Shown here: positions 26,029-35,408 of the stretch, piece by piece
Layout: each line of letters starts with the position of its first letter
Position numbering within the stretch: the first letter of the stretch is position 1
From: JALZVT01 sp964634815
GTDB lineage: Bacteria > Pseudomonadota > Gammaproteobacteria > Pseudomonadales > Azotimanducaceae
DNA: 64,000 bases
Direction: 5' to 3'
NCBI GenBank assembly: GCA_964634815.1
Contig: CAZWMD010000009.1
Location: 1 to 64,000, forward strand
Made by a program: the position numbers and the translations under genes
Notes under the pieces: generated by a model
Told to the model about the DNA's origin: nothing
The model's input: the letters and a program-made list of their open reading frames with translations, nothing else
Database searches by the model: none

Positions 26029-29000
26029 ATGAGTCAGACCACCGCCAGTCAGGAGACCCGAAGCTCAATGCAAACAGACACTTTCGACAATACTGCTGTA
26101 ACCACTGCTACCCAGACAGCACGCCCACAACCCCCAACAGATACCCTGGCACCCTCTCTAACCGCCACAGCACCCGGGCAATTAAAGGTGATAAAACGCA
26201 ATGGAACGGTTGTGTCTTACACCGATGACAAGATTGCGGTTGCTATGACTAAAGCATTTCTTGCTGTCGAAGGTGGCACTGCTGCGGCATCCCCGCGAAT
26301 CCGGGAATTGGTTGCCGAACTGGTCGATCAAGTGAGTGGTACGTTCTCAAGACGCCTGCCATCCGGCGGCACGCTGCACATCGAAGACGTACAGGATCAG
26401 GTAGAACTGGCGCTTATGCGCTCAGGCGAACATCAGGTCGCACGATCCTATGTTTTGTATCGCGCAGAACGCGCACGCCTGCGAGAGGAGCAGGCCAGAG
26501 TCACCGTTGCGCCAGAACATGCAAATCTGCACGTGATCAATGAAGCGGGCGAGCGAGAACTCCTTGATATCAAACGCATTCATACGCTCGTATTTGAAGC
26601 TTGCCAGGGGCTCGACGATGTCAGCGCTGAGCACATAATGACGCAAGCACTGAATAACATGTACGACGGCATCAGCAGCACCGACGTTGCCACTTCGCTG
26701 CTCATCACCGCACGCACCATGGTAGAGGATGAGCCTAACTACACCTATGTGACATCTCGTCTGTTGCTTGATGAACTGCGCCATGAGGCGTTGACGTTTC
26801 TAAACGTCCAAAAAGCTGATGCAGCCGCAGGCGACTTTCGAGCCACGCAGAGCGAGATGCGTGACCTCTACCCGCAAGCGCTGGTGAGCTTTCTGCAACG
26901 GGCATCAGAACTAGAGCTTGTTTCGCCAGAGCTTCTGGAATTTGATCTTGCGCGCCTGGGCAGCGCCATCAAACCCGAGCGCGATCTGCTGTTCACCTAT
27001 CTCGGACTGCAAACGCTCTATGACCGCTACTTTATTCACTCCAATGAAGTTCGCATTGAACTGCCACAGGTCTTTTTCATGCGCGTGGCGATGGGTCTGG
27101 CCATTGAAGAGGATGACCCCACCGGTCGCGCTATCGAGTTCTATGACCTGCTGAGTTCTTTCGACTACATGAGCTCTACGCCAACGTTGTTCAATGCAGG
27201 TACTTTGCGCTCACAACTGTCGTCTTGTTTTCTAACCACCGTTCCTGATGACCTAGACGGCATTTACGGCGCTATTCGCGACAATGCCATGCTTTCCAAA
27301 TGGGCCGGCGGCCTGGGTAACGACTGGACTCGCGTGCGGGCTCTCGGCTCCTACATCAAGGGCACGAATGGCAAATCTCAGGGTGTTGTACCTTTTCTAA
27401 AAGTAGTCAATGACACCGCTGTAGCCGTTAACCAGGGCGGTAAGCGAAAAGGCGCGGTTTGCGCTTATCTTGAAACCTGGCACCTTGATATCGAAGAGTT
27501 CCTTGAGCTCCGCAAAAACACCGGCGACGACCGTCGTCGGACTCACGACATGAACACGGCAAACTGGATTCCCGATCTGTTCATGAAACGTGTGACTGAG
27601 GGCGCTGACTGGACGCTCTTTTCGCCAGCCGACACACCTGATCTGCATGATCTTTACGGTACCGCATTTGAAGAACGCTACGCCCAATACGAGGCAATGA
27701 CCGAGACCGGTGAGATCAGTTTGTATCGGCGTCTGCCGGCAAGTGATCTGTGGCGCAAGATGCTTTCAATGCTGTTCGAAACAGGCCATCCATGGATCAC
27801 GTTTAAAGACGCATGTAATGTGCGCTCGCCTCAACAGCATGTTGGCGTGGTGCACTCATCTAACTTGTGCACAGAGATCACCCTCAATACGTCTAACGAT
27901 GAAATTGCTGTATGTAACCTGGGCTCAGTAAATCTGGTTCAGCACATCGAAAATGGCGAGCTAAATGTCAAAAAGCTGAAGCGCACCATCCGCACAGCGG
28001 TACGGATGCTCGATAACGTTATCGATATCAATTACTACTCGGTACCCCAGGCGCGTACTTCCAATATGCGTCATCGACCTGTTGGACTGGGTATTATGGG
28101 CTTTCAGGACGCGCTGTTTAAAATGCGCCTGCCCTACGGCTCAAAAGAAGCGGTAACCTTTGCCGACGAATCCATGGAAGCGGTGAGCTATTACGCCATC
28201 GAATCGTCCATGAAGCTGGCCAAGGAACGCGGCAGCTATGCAAGCTTCGATGGGTCTTTGTGGAGCAAAGGTATTCTACCTCAGGACTCGCTGCGCGAAT
28301 TGCAACGTCAACGTGGCGCTGAATACTTGCAAGCTAATCTTGACTCCGCCCTGGGATGGGAATCTCAGTGGAACAAACTCCGCGCCAAGGTGCAGACCAA
28401 CGGCATGCGAAATTCAAATGTTATGGCGATCGCTCCAACAGCAACCATTGCGAACATCACTGGTGTAAGTCAATCGATCGAGCCGACCTATCAAAACCTG
28501 TACGTTAAATCGAACCTGTCTGGCGAGTTCACCGTGGTGAACCCCTATATGGTTAGAGACCTTAAGGCTATTGGCCTGTGGGACAAGGTGATGGTAAATG
28601 ACCTGAAATATTTTGATGGCAGTGTGCAAAAGATCGAACGAGTGCCTGCAGAAATTAAGGCGCTGTATTCCACAGCCTTTGAAGTGGAACCACGCTGGAT
28701 TGTTGATGCGGCAAGCCGGCGCCAGAAATGGATTGATCAAGCACAATCTCTGAATTTGTATATCAACCAGGCATCAGGCAAAAAACTGGATGTAACCTAT
28801 CGCATGGCATGGCTCAGTGGTCTTAAAACCACTTACTATCTAAGAGCCCTGGGTGCTACTCACGCAGAGAAATCAACGCTTGACCGGGGAACACTCAACG
28901 CGGTTTCTTCCGGAACACAAGCTCACCCAGAGACGACCGGTCCTGAAACAACAACCGCTGCACAGCAGCCTGTTCAAGCTCAGACCAGTCAGGCCCAGAC

Positions 29001-29091
29001 TAATCAAGCTCCTGACCTAAGCGCGTTAACGCCTCAGGATGCGCCATTAGCCTGCTCGTTGGATGATCCTGATTGCGAGGCCTGCCAGTAG
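26029..29091 (+). CDS. nrdA: Class Ia ribonucleoside-diphosphate reductase, alpha subunit
   Basis: A 1020-residue large subunit that reduces ribonucleoside diphosphates. A Ser/Thr/Pro-rich lead (about 1-50) precedes an ATP-cone (VIKRNGTVVSYTDDKIAVAM) and a second ATP-cone-like region (about 170-260), as in Pseudomonas NrdA. The catalytic core has SSCFLTTVPDDLDGI (first active-site Cys), the NLCTEI loop region (NLC-x-E: Asn, Cys, Glu radical site) and CNLGSVNL. The tail ends CSLDDPDCEACQ, with the C-terminal Cys pair that takes electrons from thioredoxin/glutaredoxin. A second start at 26068 has a better AGGAG site, so the first 13 residues are doubtful. nrdB follows. Confidence 0.95.
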   Translation: MSQTTASQETRSSMQTDTFDNTAVTTATQTARPQPPTDTLAPSLTATAPGQLKVIKRNGTVVSYTDDKIAVAMTKAFLAVEGGTAAASPRIRELVAELVDQVSGTFSRRLPSGGTLHIEDVQDQVELALMRSGEHQVARSYVLYRAERARLREEQARVTVAPEHANLHVINEAGERELLDIKRIHTLVFEACQGLDDVSAEHIMTQALNNMYDGISSTDVATSLLITARTMVEDEPNYTYVTSRLLLDELRHEALTFLNVQKADAAAGDFRATQSEMRDLYPQALVSFLQRASELELVSPELLEFDLARLGSAIKPERDLLFTYLGLQTLYDRYFIHSNEVRIELPQVFFMRVAMGLAIEEDDPTGRAIEFYDLLSSFDYMSSTPTLFNAGTLRSQLSSCFLTTVPDDLDGIYGAIRDNAMLSKWAGGLGNDWTRVRALGSYIKGTNGKSQGVVPFLKVVNDTAVAVNQGGKRKGAVCAYLETWHLDIEEFLELRKNTGDDRRRTHDMNTANWIPDLFMKRVTEGADWTLFSPADTPDLHDLYGTAFEERYAQYEAMTETGEISLYRRLPASDLWRKMLSMLFETGHPWITFKDACNVRSPQQHVGVVHSSNLCTEITLNTSNDEIAVCNLGSVNLVQHIENGELNVKKLKRTIRTAVRMLDNVIDINYYSVPQARTSNMRHRPVGLGIMGFQDALFKMRLPYGSKEAVTFADESMEAVSYYAIESSMKLAKERGSYASFDGSLWSKGILPQDSLRELQRQRGAEYLQANLDSALGWESQWNKLRAKVQTNGMRNSNVMAIAPTATIANITGVSQSIEPTYQNLYVKSNLSGEFTVVNPYMVRDLKAIGLWDKVMVNDLKYFDGSVQKIERVPAEIKALYSTAFEVEPRWIVDAASRRQKWIDQAQSLNLYINQASGKKLDVTYRMAWLSGLKTTYYLRALGATHAEKSTLDRGTLNAVSSGTQAHPETTGPETTTAAQQPVQAQTSQAQTNQAPDLSALTPQDAPLACSLDDPDCEACQ

Positions 29092-29184
29092 CCGTGCAAA
29101 TCGCTTAGACAAACAGCTGATGCATTCAAGATCATCAAACGCTAACCACACATACAAGCAAAAAAACAAAAAGGAATATCACCC

Positions 29185-30713
29185 ATGTTGAGCTGGGACG
29201 ATTACAACGAAGACGTTAATCCTGCGGTGGCTGAGCAGGCGACAAAAACTCTGACTGATACCGATAACAGGCTTGCCGAGCAGCAACTCGCCGAGCAACG
29301 ACTCGCTGAGCAGCAAAGAGCCGAAGAACAGGCGCGAATCCTGCGCGAAAAAGTACAGCAAGANNNNNNNNNNNNNNNNNNNNNNNNNNNNNNNNNNNNN
29401 NNNNNNNNNNNNNNNNNNNNNNNNNNNNNNNNNNNNNNNNNNNNNNNNNNNNNNNNNNNNNNNAGCAGCAAAGAGCCGAAGAACAGGCGCGAATCCTGCG
29501 CGAAAAAGTACAGCAAGAAAAAGCTGCCGAAGCTGCCGCTGAACAGGCGCGACAACAGCAGATCGCCCAACAACCAAGCGAGCCCCAAGCACCGGTCGCG
29601 ACACCTCTGGATGCGCCCATTGTTGTGACGGCTGCCAGTACGGTTTCTGGCGCTGCTTCTGGCACAGAAGCAAGCGCTGCAACACCACAGAGCAGACAGC
29701 GGGTAACCGTAGACCAAAAGGCCATGATTAACTGTCGGGCCGATCTGAACCAGCTGGTTCCCTTTAAGTATGATTGGGCCTGGCAGAAATATCTGGACGG
29801 CTGCGCTAATCACTGGATGCCACAAGAGGTCAATATGACCGCCGATATAGGCTTGTGGAAATCAGACAACGGCCTGTCTGATGACGAACGCGTAATCGTT
29901 AAACGCAGTCTGGGATTTTTCTCCACTGCAGACTCTTTGGTGGCAAACAATCTGGTGCTGGCTCTTTACCGGCTAATCACCAACCCGGAATGCCGTCAGT
30001 ACCTTTTGCGCCAGGCTTTCGAAGAAGCTATTCACACGCATGCGTATCAGTACTGCATCGAATCACTGGGCATGGACGAGGGTGAGATCTTCAATATGTA
30101 CCATGAGGTACCCACCGTTGCTAAAAAAGCATCCTGGGCGCTTCAGTACACACAAGAAATTAACGATCCAAAGTTTGAGACTGGTACGGTAGAGACTGAT
30201 AAAGCACTACTAAAGAATCTCATTGCCTACTACTGCGTGCTCGAAGGCATCTTCTTTTACTGCGGCTTTACCCAGATTCTCTCTATGGGCCGCCGCAACA
30301 AGATGACCGGCACCTCCGAGCAGTTTCAATACATTCTGCGTGATGAAAGCATGCACGTGAACTTTGGCATCGATGTGATCAATCAGATCAAACTCGAAAA
30401 CCCACACCTGTGGGATGAGGAAATGCAGGCACTCGCCACGCATATGATCCTTGAAGGCACGCAGCTGGAAATTGAATACGCCCAGGACACAATGGCCCGC
30501 GGAGTATTAGGTATGAACGCCAACATGATGGCTGAGTACTTGCAATTCATTGCCAACCGACGCCTTGCCCAGATTGGTCTTCCAGAGCAGTTCTCTGGCG
30601 CGAAAAACCCGTTCCCCTGGATGTCAGAAATCATGGATTTAAAGAAGGAAAAGAACTTCTTTGAAACCCGAGTAACTGAGTACCAAACTGGTGGTGCGCT
30701 CGACTGGGGGTAA
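29185..30713 (+). CDS. nrdB: Class Ia ribonucleoside-diphosphate reductase, beta subunit (interrupted by artefactual gap)
   Basis: The diiron/tyrosyl-radical subunit. It starts MLSWDDYNEDV, the same kind of opening as Pseudomonas NrdB. An unusually Gln/Ala/Glu-rich helix with LAEQQ/LAEQR repeats is broken by 100 N at 29364-29463, and the core begins at MINCRADLNQLVPFKYDW. Iron and radical motifs EEAIHTHAYQY and DESMHVNFG are intact, and the C-terminus ends YQTGGALDWG. As written, the frame is lost across the gap. However, the 55 bases before it (29309-29363) and after it (29464-29518) are identical, and merging them gives one continuous frame of 457 codons plus stop. The gene is therefore probably intact. 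Confidence 0.92.
29364..29463. other. Assembly gap (100 N), probably artefactual
   Basis: The N run is flanked by exact 55-bp copies (29309-29363 and 29464-29518). This is what is left when two contigs that overlap by one assembler k-mer are joined with a default spacer. Removing the spacer and one copy restores the nrdB frame. A real repeat of unknown length in the Gln-rich region remains possible. Confidence 0.85.
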
Positions 30714-30756
30714 TCTCCAACCGAGTTTCACAACCAGGCACACGGAGGCCATCCAG

Positions 30757-31407
30757 ATGCTCAAGATTCATGCAGACCCAATCACCATCAATTGCCGAAA
30801 AGTGTTGGCAGGCCTGCAATTCCTAGGCGCCGAGTACGAGCTTGTTCCGATGAATTTTTTCGCCGGGGATCATGCCAGTCCGGAACACATTGCGTTGAAT
30901 CCCAATGCGACCGTTCCCGTAGCGGTAGACGATGAGTTTGTCTTGTGGGAATCAAACGCTATCTTGCAATACGCTGCGGATAAGGTGGGCGCTACCTCGG
31001 CCTACCCTGCTGATCTTAAGACTCGAGCAGACATCAACCGCTGGTTATTGTGGGAAGCTTCGGCGTGGTTTCCATGCTGCTATGCCTTTCTTACCGAAAA
31101 CGTCGGCAAGCCTATGCAGGGTGCAGAGCCCGATCAAGCAGTGCTGGAGGCCCAAACGGAGCGTTTCCATGCGTTGGCAGCCGTCGTCGATGCCCGGCTT
31201 GCCGATCAACAATGGATTGCCGGTGATAGCCCTACAATTGCGGATATCGCTCTTGCGGCACCAATACACATGCATACCGAAGCGCTGATACCTTTGGCTA
31301 CGCACAAGAATCTACATCGCTGGATGACTCAAGACCTCGAAAAGTTACCAAGCTGGGAAAATACCTACGTGGGTCCCGGTTTCACGCTTGAGCGACCAGA
31401 AAGCTAA
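30757..31407 (+). CDS. Glutathione S-transferase family protein
   Basis: A 216-residue protein with a thioredoxin-fold N-terminal domain (LKIHADPITINCRKVLAGLQFLGAEYELV) and the GST hallmarks NPNATVPVAVDD (cis-Pro) and LWESNAILQYAADK (glutathione-binding E-S). The C-terminal helical domain has the SPTIADIAL N-capping motif. ATG 30757 has GGAGG upstream; longer in-frame starts reach into nrdB. The glutathione-contacting residue near the N-terminus is not obvious. It is encoded 75 bp before the penicillin-acylase-like gene and could be the first gene of the sqd-region transcript. Substrate unknown. Confidence 0.85.
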   Translation: MLKIHADPITINCRKVLAGLQFLGAEYELVPMNFFAGDHASPEHIALNPNATVPVAVDDEFVLWESNAILQYAADKVGATSAYPADLKTRADINRWLLWEASAWFPCCYAFLTENVGKPMQGAEPDQAVLEAQTERFHALAAVVDARLADQQWIAGDSPTIADIALAAPIHMHTEALIPLATHKNLHRWMTQDLEKLPSWENTYVGPGFTLERPES

Positions 31408-31481
31408 ACCCAAGCCTCAGGGTTTTCGTTTTGGTCCCCGCCGAGTAGAGTTCGACCCACACCTCGTTGGGCTGAAGATCT

Positions 31482-34055
31482 ATGTCTGTGTTACCTCTTC
31501 TGTCACTTCTGCGACCGCTGTGCACTTCGACGCCAGGCAGAGGATTCAGAGCTCGCCATCAAGCCAAATTAATGGCGGCAGGATGCGTTCTCCTGCTTGC
31601 TGGCGGATCAATGCCAGCCCTGCCGGCAGATAGTCTTAGCTACCAGGTTACGGGGCTGGAAAAGGATGCCGAGATCGTTGTGGACAACTACGGTGTCCCG
31701 CATATCTATGCCCAGACTCACTACGACGCCTTTTTTGTGCAGGGCTTTAACGCTGCCAGAGACCGACTCTGGCAGATAGATACCTGGCGCCGACGGGGTT
31801 TAGGGCAATTGGCTGAGGTGTTTGGAGAGGCCTATGTCGCCCAGGACCGGGCATCACGTTTGTTCCTCTACCGAGGGGATATGTACCCCGAGTGGCTCGC
31901 CTACGGCTCAGACGCCAAGAGAATCGCCCAGGCGTTTAGTGCAGGCATCAACGCGTGGCTGGACATACTCGAGAGCAGACCGGAACTTCAACCTCCTGAA
32001 TTTGACGCGCTAGATTACAAGCCCGCGCGCTGGGCTGCTGAAGACATCGTCCGCATCCGCAGTCACGGTTTGTGGCGCAACGTCGCCCGGGAAGTAGAGC
32101 GCGCGCAGGCGTTCTGCGCAGGTCAGGCCGATCTCACACAGCTCACAAAGGTATTAGAGCCCAGGTGGGAGACAAAGGTGCCAGAAGGGCTCGACCCTTG
32201 CAGCATCCCGGACAATGTTCTCGACGACTACCTGCTGGCAACCGCGCCCGTTCGTTTCGACCAGACTGACCAGCTGGTCGCCAATACCATTGCGGCCGGC
32301 AAATACAAGGCTCTGCGCAGCGATCTCGGAAGCAATAATTGGGCGATTGCTCCTGAGAAAACCACCACTGGACGCCCCATCCTTGCAGACGATCCCCACC
32401 GGGCGCATGCCGTCCCCTCTTTACGCTACATCGCCCATCTGAGCGCACCAGGTCTCGATGTTATTGGCGCCGGTGAACCCGCACTGCCGGGCCTGTCTAT
32501 CGGTCACAACAAAAAAATCGCCTTTGGGCTGACTATATTCCCAATAGATCACGAAGACCTGTACGTCTACGAGCTTGCACAGGACCCGTTGCTGGTTGTA
32601 GCCGACGATGACGCTGATGAAACTGACGTGTCAGATGAAATTGATGTGTCTGAAGAGACTGCTGTATCTGAAGAGACTGACGCGCCGGATGAGACTGAGG
32701 TTCCTTCCGAGCCCATTGAGTACACCGGTTATCTCTATAAGGGTCGGTTTGAGCCCTTTACAACGCTCACTGAGCGCATAGCGGTTAAAGACAAGCCCGA
32801 GGTTGAGGTCACGCTGAGTTTCACTCGCCACGGTCCAGTACTTCTCAAAGATGACAAGGCCGGCCAGGCATTTGCACTTCGTGCCGCCTGGTTACAACCG
32901 GGTATGGCGCCCTATTTTGGCAGTGTGGAGTACATGCGCGCAGAGAACTGGCGTGAGTTCGTCGCCGCGCTGAATCGTTGGGGTGCGCCCTCAGAAAATC
33001 AGGTTTATGCCGACACGGAAGGCAACATAGGCTATAAGCCGGCGGGCTTGTTTCCCAAGCGAACTAACTTTGATGGGCTGCTGCCAGTCCCCGGGGATGG
33101 ACGTTATGAGTGGCAAGGTTTCTGGGACATGGACGTTCTGCCCGAAGAATTCAACCCGGAGCGGCAGTGGGTAGGAACCGCAAACGCTATGAGTCTGCCC
33201 GAGGACTACGACATCGATACCTATCGCGTAGGTTTCGAGTGGAGTGCACCCTGGCGGGCAAAGCGACTGACCGAAGTACTGTCGCAACCCGGCAAGTTCA
33301 GCCCGCACTCCTCGGTGTCACTACAACGAGACTACACCTCAGTACTGGCAAAACAGGTTATCGCAGCGCTACCTGAAGTACTCCCTCGCGAGTCAAACGA
33401 ACCTCACGCTGCCCCGCTACGCTACCTGCACCGTTGGCAAGGCAGACTAAACCCAAGCTCAGGTGAAGCTGCACTCTACGCGATCTGGTTCTATCGACAT
33501 CTCACACCACAGCTTGCCAGCCACCTGTCAGAAGGCCAGCTGGATACTATGGATTCGTTAGCTGTTATCGACAACATGAAAACTGCACCAGAAATAGTCA
33601 AGGACTCACTGGCCAGTGCCTGGGAAGACGCCAGCGCTCTCATGGGGGAAGATGCAAGCCAATGGGAGTGGGGTTCGCTCCACAAAATCAATTTCACCCA
33701 TCCCCTTCTCAATCTCCTAACCCAAGCTCAGGGTGATGCAGAGCTGCGTGAGAGCATTGAACTACCCGCTTACTCGCGCGGAGGTTCCGGCAACACAACC
33801 AATAACACTTCTTTTTCCCCAGACGATTTCCTGGTACGCAGCGGCGCATCGTTCAGAATGGTTCTTGATGTGGGTAACTGGGACAAGGCCTGGATGACTA
33901 ACGCACCCGGACAATCCGGCGATCCGCGGTCACCGTTCTACTCAAATCTACTTGATGGCTGGGCAAAGGACCGGAGCTTTCCACTGCTCTACAGTCGTTA
34001 TCGAATCGAGCAAGATGCCGCTCAACGCATAAAGCTGACAGCCATACCGAACTAG
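31482..34055 (+). CDS. Penicillin-acylase-family Ntn hydrolase, exported
   Basis: An 857-residue precursor with an N-terminal signal (hydrophobic MAAGCVLLLAGGSMPALPA at about 31-49), an alpha-subunit region (AEIVVDNYGVPHIYAQ), and autocatalytic processing before the nucleophile Ser284 in LGSNNWAIAP. The beta subunit has LADDPHRAHAVPSLRY and PGLSIGHNKKIAFGLT (oxyanion-region Asn) downstream. Family members hydrolyse amide bonds of penicillins, acyl-homoserine lactones or other N-acyl compounds in the periplasm; the substrate here cannot be told. An acidic repeat insertion (about residues 372-412) is unusual. The gene lies directly upstream of the sqdBDC-like genes. Confidence 0.87.
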   Translation: MSVLPLLSLLRPLCTSTPGRGFRARHQAKLMAAGCVLLLAGGSMPALPADSLSYQVTGLEKDAEIVVDNYGVPHIYAQTHYDAFFVQGFNAARDRLWQIDTWRRRGLGQLAEVFGEAYVAQDRASRLFLYRGDMYPEWLAYGSDAKRIAQAFSAGINAWLDILESRPELQPPEFDALDYKPARWAAEDIVRIRSHGLWRNVAREVERAQAFCAGQADLTQLTKVLEPRWETKVPEGLDPCSIPDNVLDDYLLATAPVRFDQTDQLVANTIAAGKYKALRSDLGSNNWAIAPEKTTTGRPILADDPHRAHAVPSLRYIAHLSAPGLDVIGAGEPALPGLSIGHNKKIAFGLTIFPIDHEDLYVYELAQDPLLVVADDDADETDVSDEIDVSEETAVSEETDAPDETEVPSEPIEYTGYLYKGRFEPFTTLTERIAVKDKPEVEVTLSFTRHGPVLLKDDKAGQAFALRAAWLQPGMAPYFGSVEYMRAENWREFVAALNRWGAPSENQVYADTEGNIGYKPAGLFPKRTNFDGLLPVPGDGRYEWQGFWDMDVLPEEFNPERQWVGTANAMSLPEDYDIDTYRVGFEWSAPWRAKRLTEVLSQPGKFSPHSSVSLQRDYTSVLAKQVIAALPEVLPRESNEPHAAPLRYLHRWQGRLNPSSGEAALYAIWFYRHLTPQLASHLSEGQLDTMDSLAVIDNMKTAPEIVKDSLASAWEDASALMGEDASQWEWGSLHKINFTHPLLNLLTQAQGDAELRESIELPAYSRGGSGNTTNNTSFSPDDFLVRSGASFRMVLDVGNWDKAWMTNAPGQSGDPRSPFYSNLLDGWAKDRSFPLLYSRYRIEQDAAQRIKLTAIPN

Positions 34056-34106
34056 TCAGAACTTGCTTAAACTACGCCACATCCAAACACAGTAGGGAGA
34101 CCACCC

Positions 34107-35396
34107 TTGCGAATTGCAATCCTAGGCGGCGACGGCTTTATCGGCTGGCCTGCGGCACTACATCTGTCAAATCTCGGACACAGCATTACCATAGTAGATA
34201 ACCTGAGCCGTCGATGGATCGATACCGAACTCGGTGTCCAGTCGCTGACCCCTATGGATTCCATTCAAGAGCGTATTCGCATCTGGCGCGAGATATCGGG
34301 TAACGAACTGCGATTTGAGCTGATAAACGTAGCCACCGAATACGAACGGCTGAAAACCTACTTCGAGGCTGACAAACCCGAGGCCATCTTGCACTTCGCG
34401 GAGCAACGAGCAGCGCCTTACTCGATGAAAACTGACCGTCACAAGACCTACACGGTTAACAACAACGTCAATGCGACTCACAACGTTTTAAACGCAATGG
34501 TAGAGACTAACCTCGACGCCCATCTGGTACATATGGGAACAATGGGCGTCTATGGCTATTCCACGGTGGGCGCGGCAATTCCAGAGGGTTATCTGAGCGT
34601 AGATATCGAGCTACAGGACGGCACCAAAACACCGCAGGAAATTCTCTACCCGGCAAATCCAGGCAGCATCTATCACATGACAAAGTGCATGGATCAACTG
34701 CTCTTTGCGTTCTATGCCAAGAACGATCATCTGCGCATCACCGATCTACATCAGGGCATCGTGTGGGGTACCCAGACCGAACAGACCCGGCGCCACGAAC
34801 AACTTATCAATCGATTCGACTACGACGGCGACTATGGCACTGTGCTCAATCGCTTCCTTATCCAGGCAGCTATTGGTTACCCGCTCACCGTTCACGGTAC
34901 CGGCGGACAAACCCGTGCATTTATCCATATTCAAGACTCGGTTCGCTGTCTGGAACTCGCCCTACAAAGCCCGCCAAACGCCGGTGAGCGACCCAAAATT
35001 TTCAACCAAATGACCGAAACACACCGCGTAAGAGACCTCGCAGCAATGATCTGTGAGCTTACCGGTGCCACTATCACCAACTTGCCCAACCCGCGTGCCG
35101 AGGCTGATGAAAACGAATTGGTTGTTAATAATGATCAGTTCTTAGAGCTAGGCCTGAACCCGATCCGACTGCAAGAAGGCTTACTGGATGAGCTGTTGGA
35201 GGTTGCTCGCAAGTACCAACATCGTATTGATCTGGGTCGGATTCCCAGCAAATCAGCCTGGAACCGAACACAGGCGGCTGGGCTGAATCGCGTTGCTGGC
35301 GTAGAAGCCAGTACACAGGTAGAGGGCAATATTGAAGTAGAAATGCCTGGCTCTCCTTCAGCAGAGTCTTCACAGCGGGCCTCCGGTGATCGCTAA
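34107..35396 (+). CDS. sqdB: UDP-sulfoquinovose synthase
   Basis: A 429-residue SDR-family enzyme that makes UDP-sulfoquinovose from UDP-glucose and sulfite. It has the SQD1/SqdB signature GGDGFIGWPAALHLS, then VDNLSRRWIDTELG and SLTPMDSIQERIRIW, the THFAEQ-type block LHFAEQRAAPYSMKT, MGTMGVYG (catalytic Thr region), YHMTKCMDQ (YxxxK), GIVWGTQTEQT and HGTGGQTRAFIHIQDS. These are specific to this family rather than general epimerases. The start is TTG (34107) with an AGGGAG site. The C-terminus has a variable tail of about 40 residues. It heads a tight three-gene set, consistent with sulfolipid synthesis. Confidence 0.9.
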   Translation: MRIAILGGDGFIGWPAALHLSNLGHSITIVDNLSRRWIDTELGVQSLTPMDSIQERIRIWREISGNELRFELINVATEYERLKTYFEADKPEAILHFAEQRAAPYSMKTDRHKTYTVNNNVNATHNVLNAMVETNLDAHLVHMGTMGVYGYSTVGAAIPEGYLSVDIELQDGTKTPQEILYPANPGSIYHMTKCMDQLLFAFYAKNDHLRITDLHQGIVWGTQTEQTRRHEQLINRFDYDGDYGTVLNRFLIQAAIGYPLTVHGTGGQTRAFIHIQDSVRCLELALQSPPNAGERPKIFNQMTETHRVRDLAAMICELTGATITNLPNPRAEADENELVVNNDQFLELGLNPIRLQEGLLDELLEVARKYQHRIDLGRIPSKSAWNRTQAAGLNRVAGVEASTQVEGNIEVEMPGSPSAESSQRASGDR

Positions 35397-35408
35397 CAGA
35401 TCATCAAT

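Noticed and set aside
25880..26030. NrdR boxes upstream of nrdA
   Set aside because: No acaCwATATwGtgt-like pair found; the region is filled with the 14-bp repeats.
29625..30713. NrdB starting at the GTG/Met near 29625
   Set aside because: Pseudomonas-type NrdB begins MLSWD, which is present at 29185 in frame once the artefactual gap is removed.
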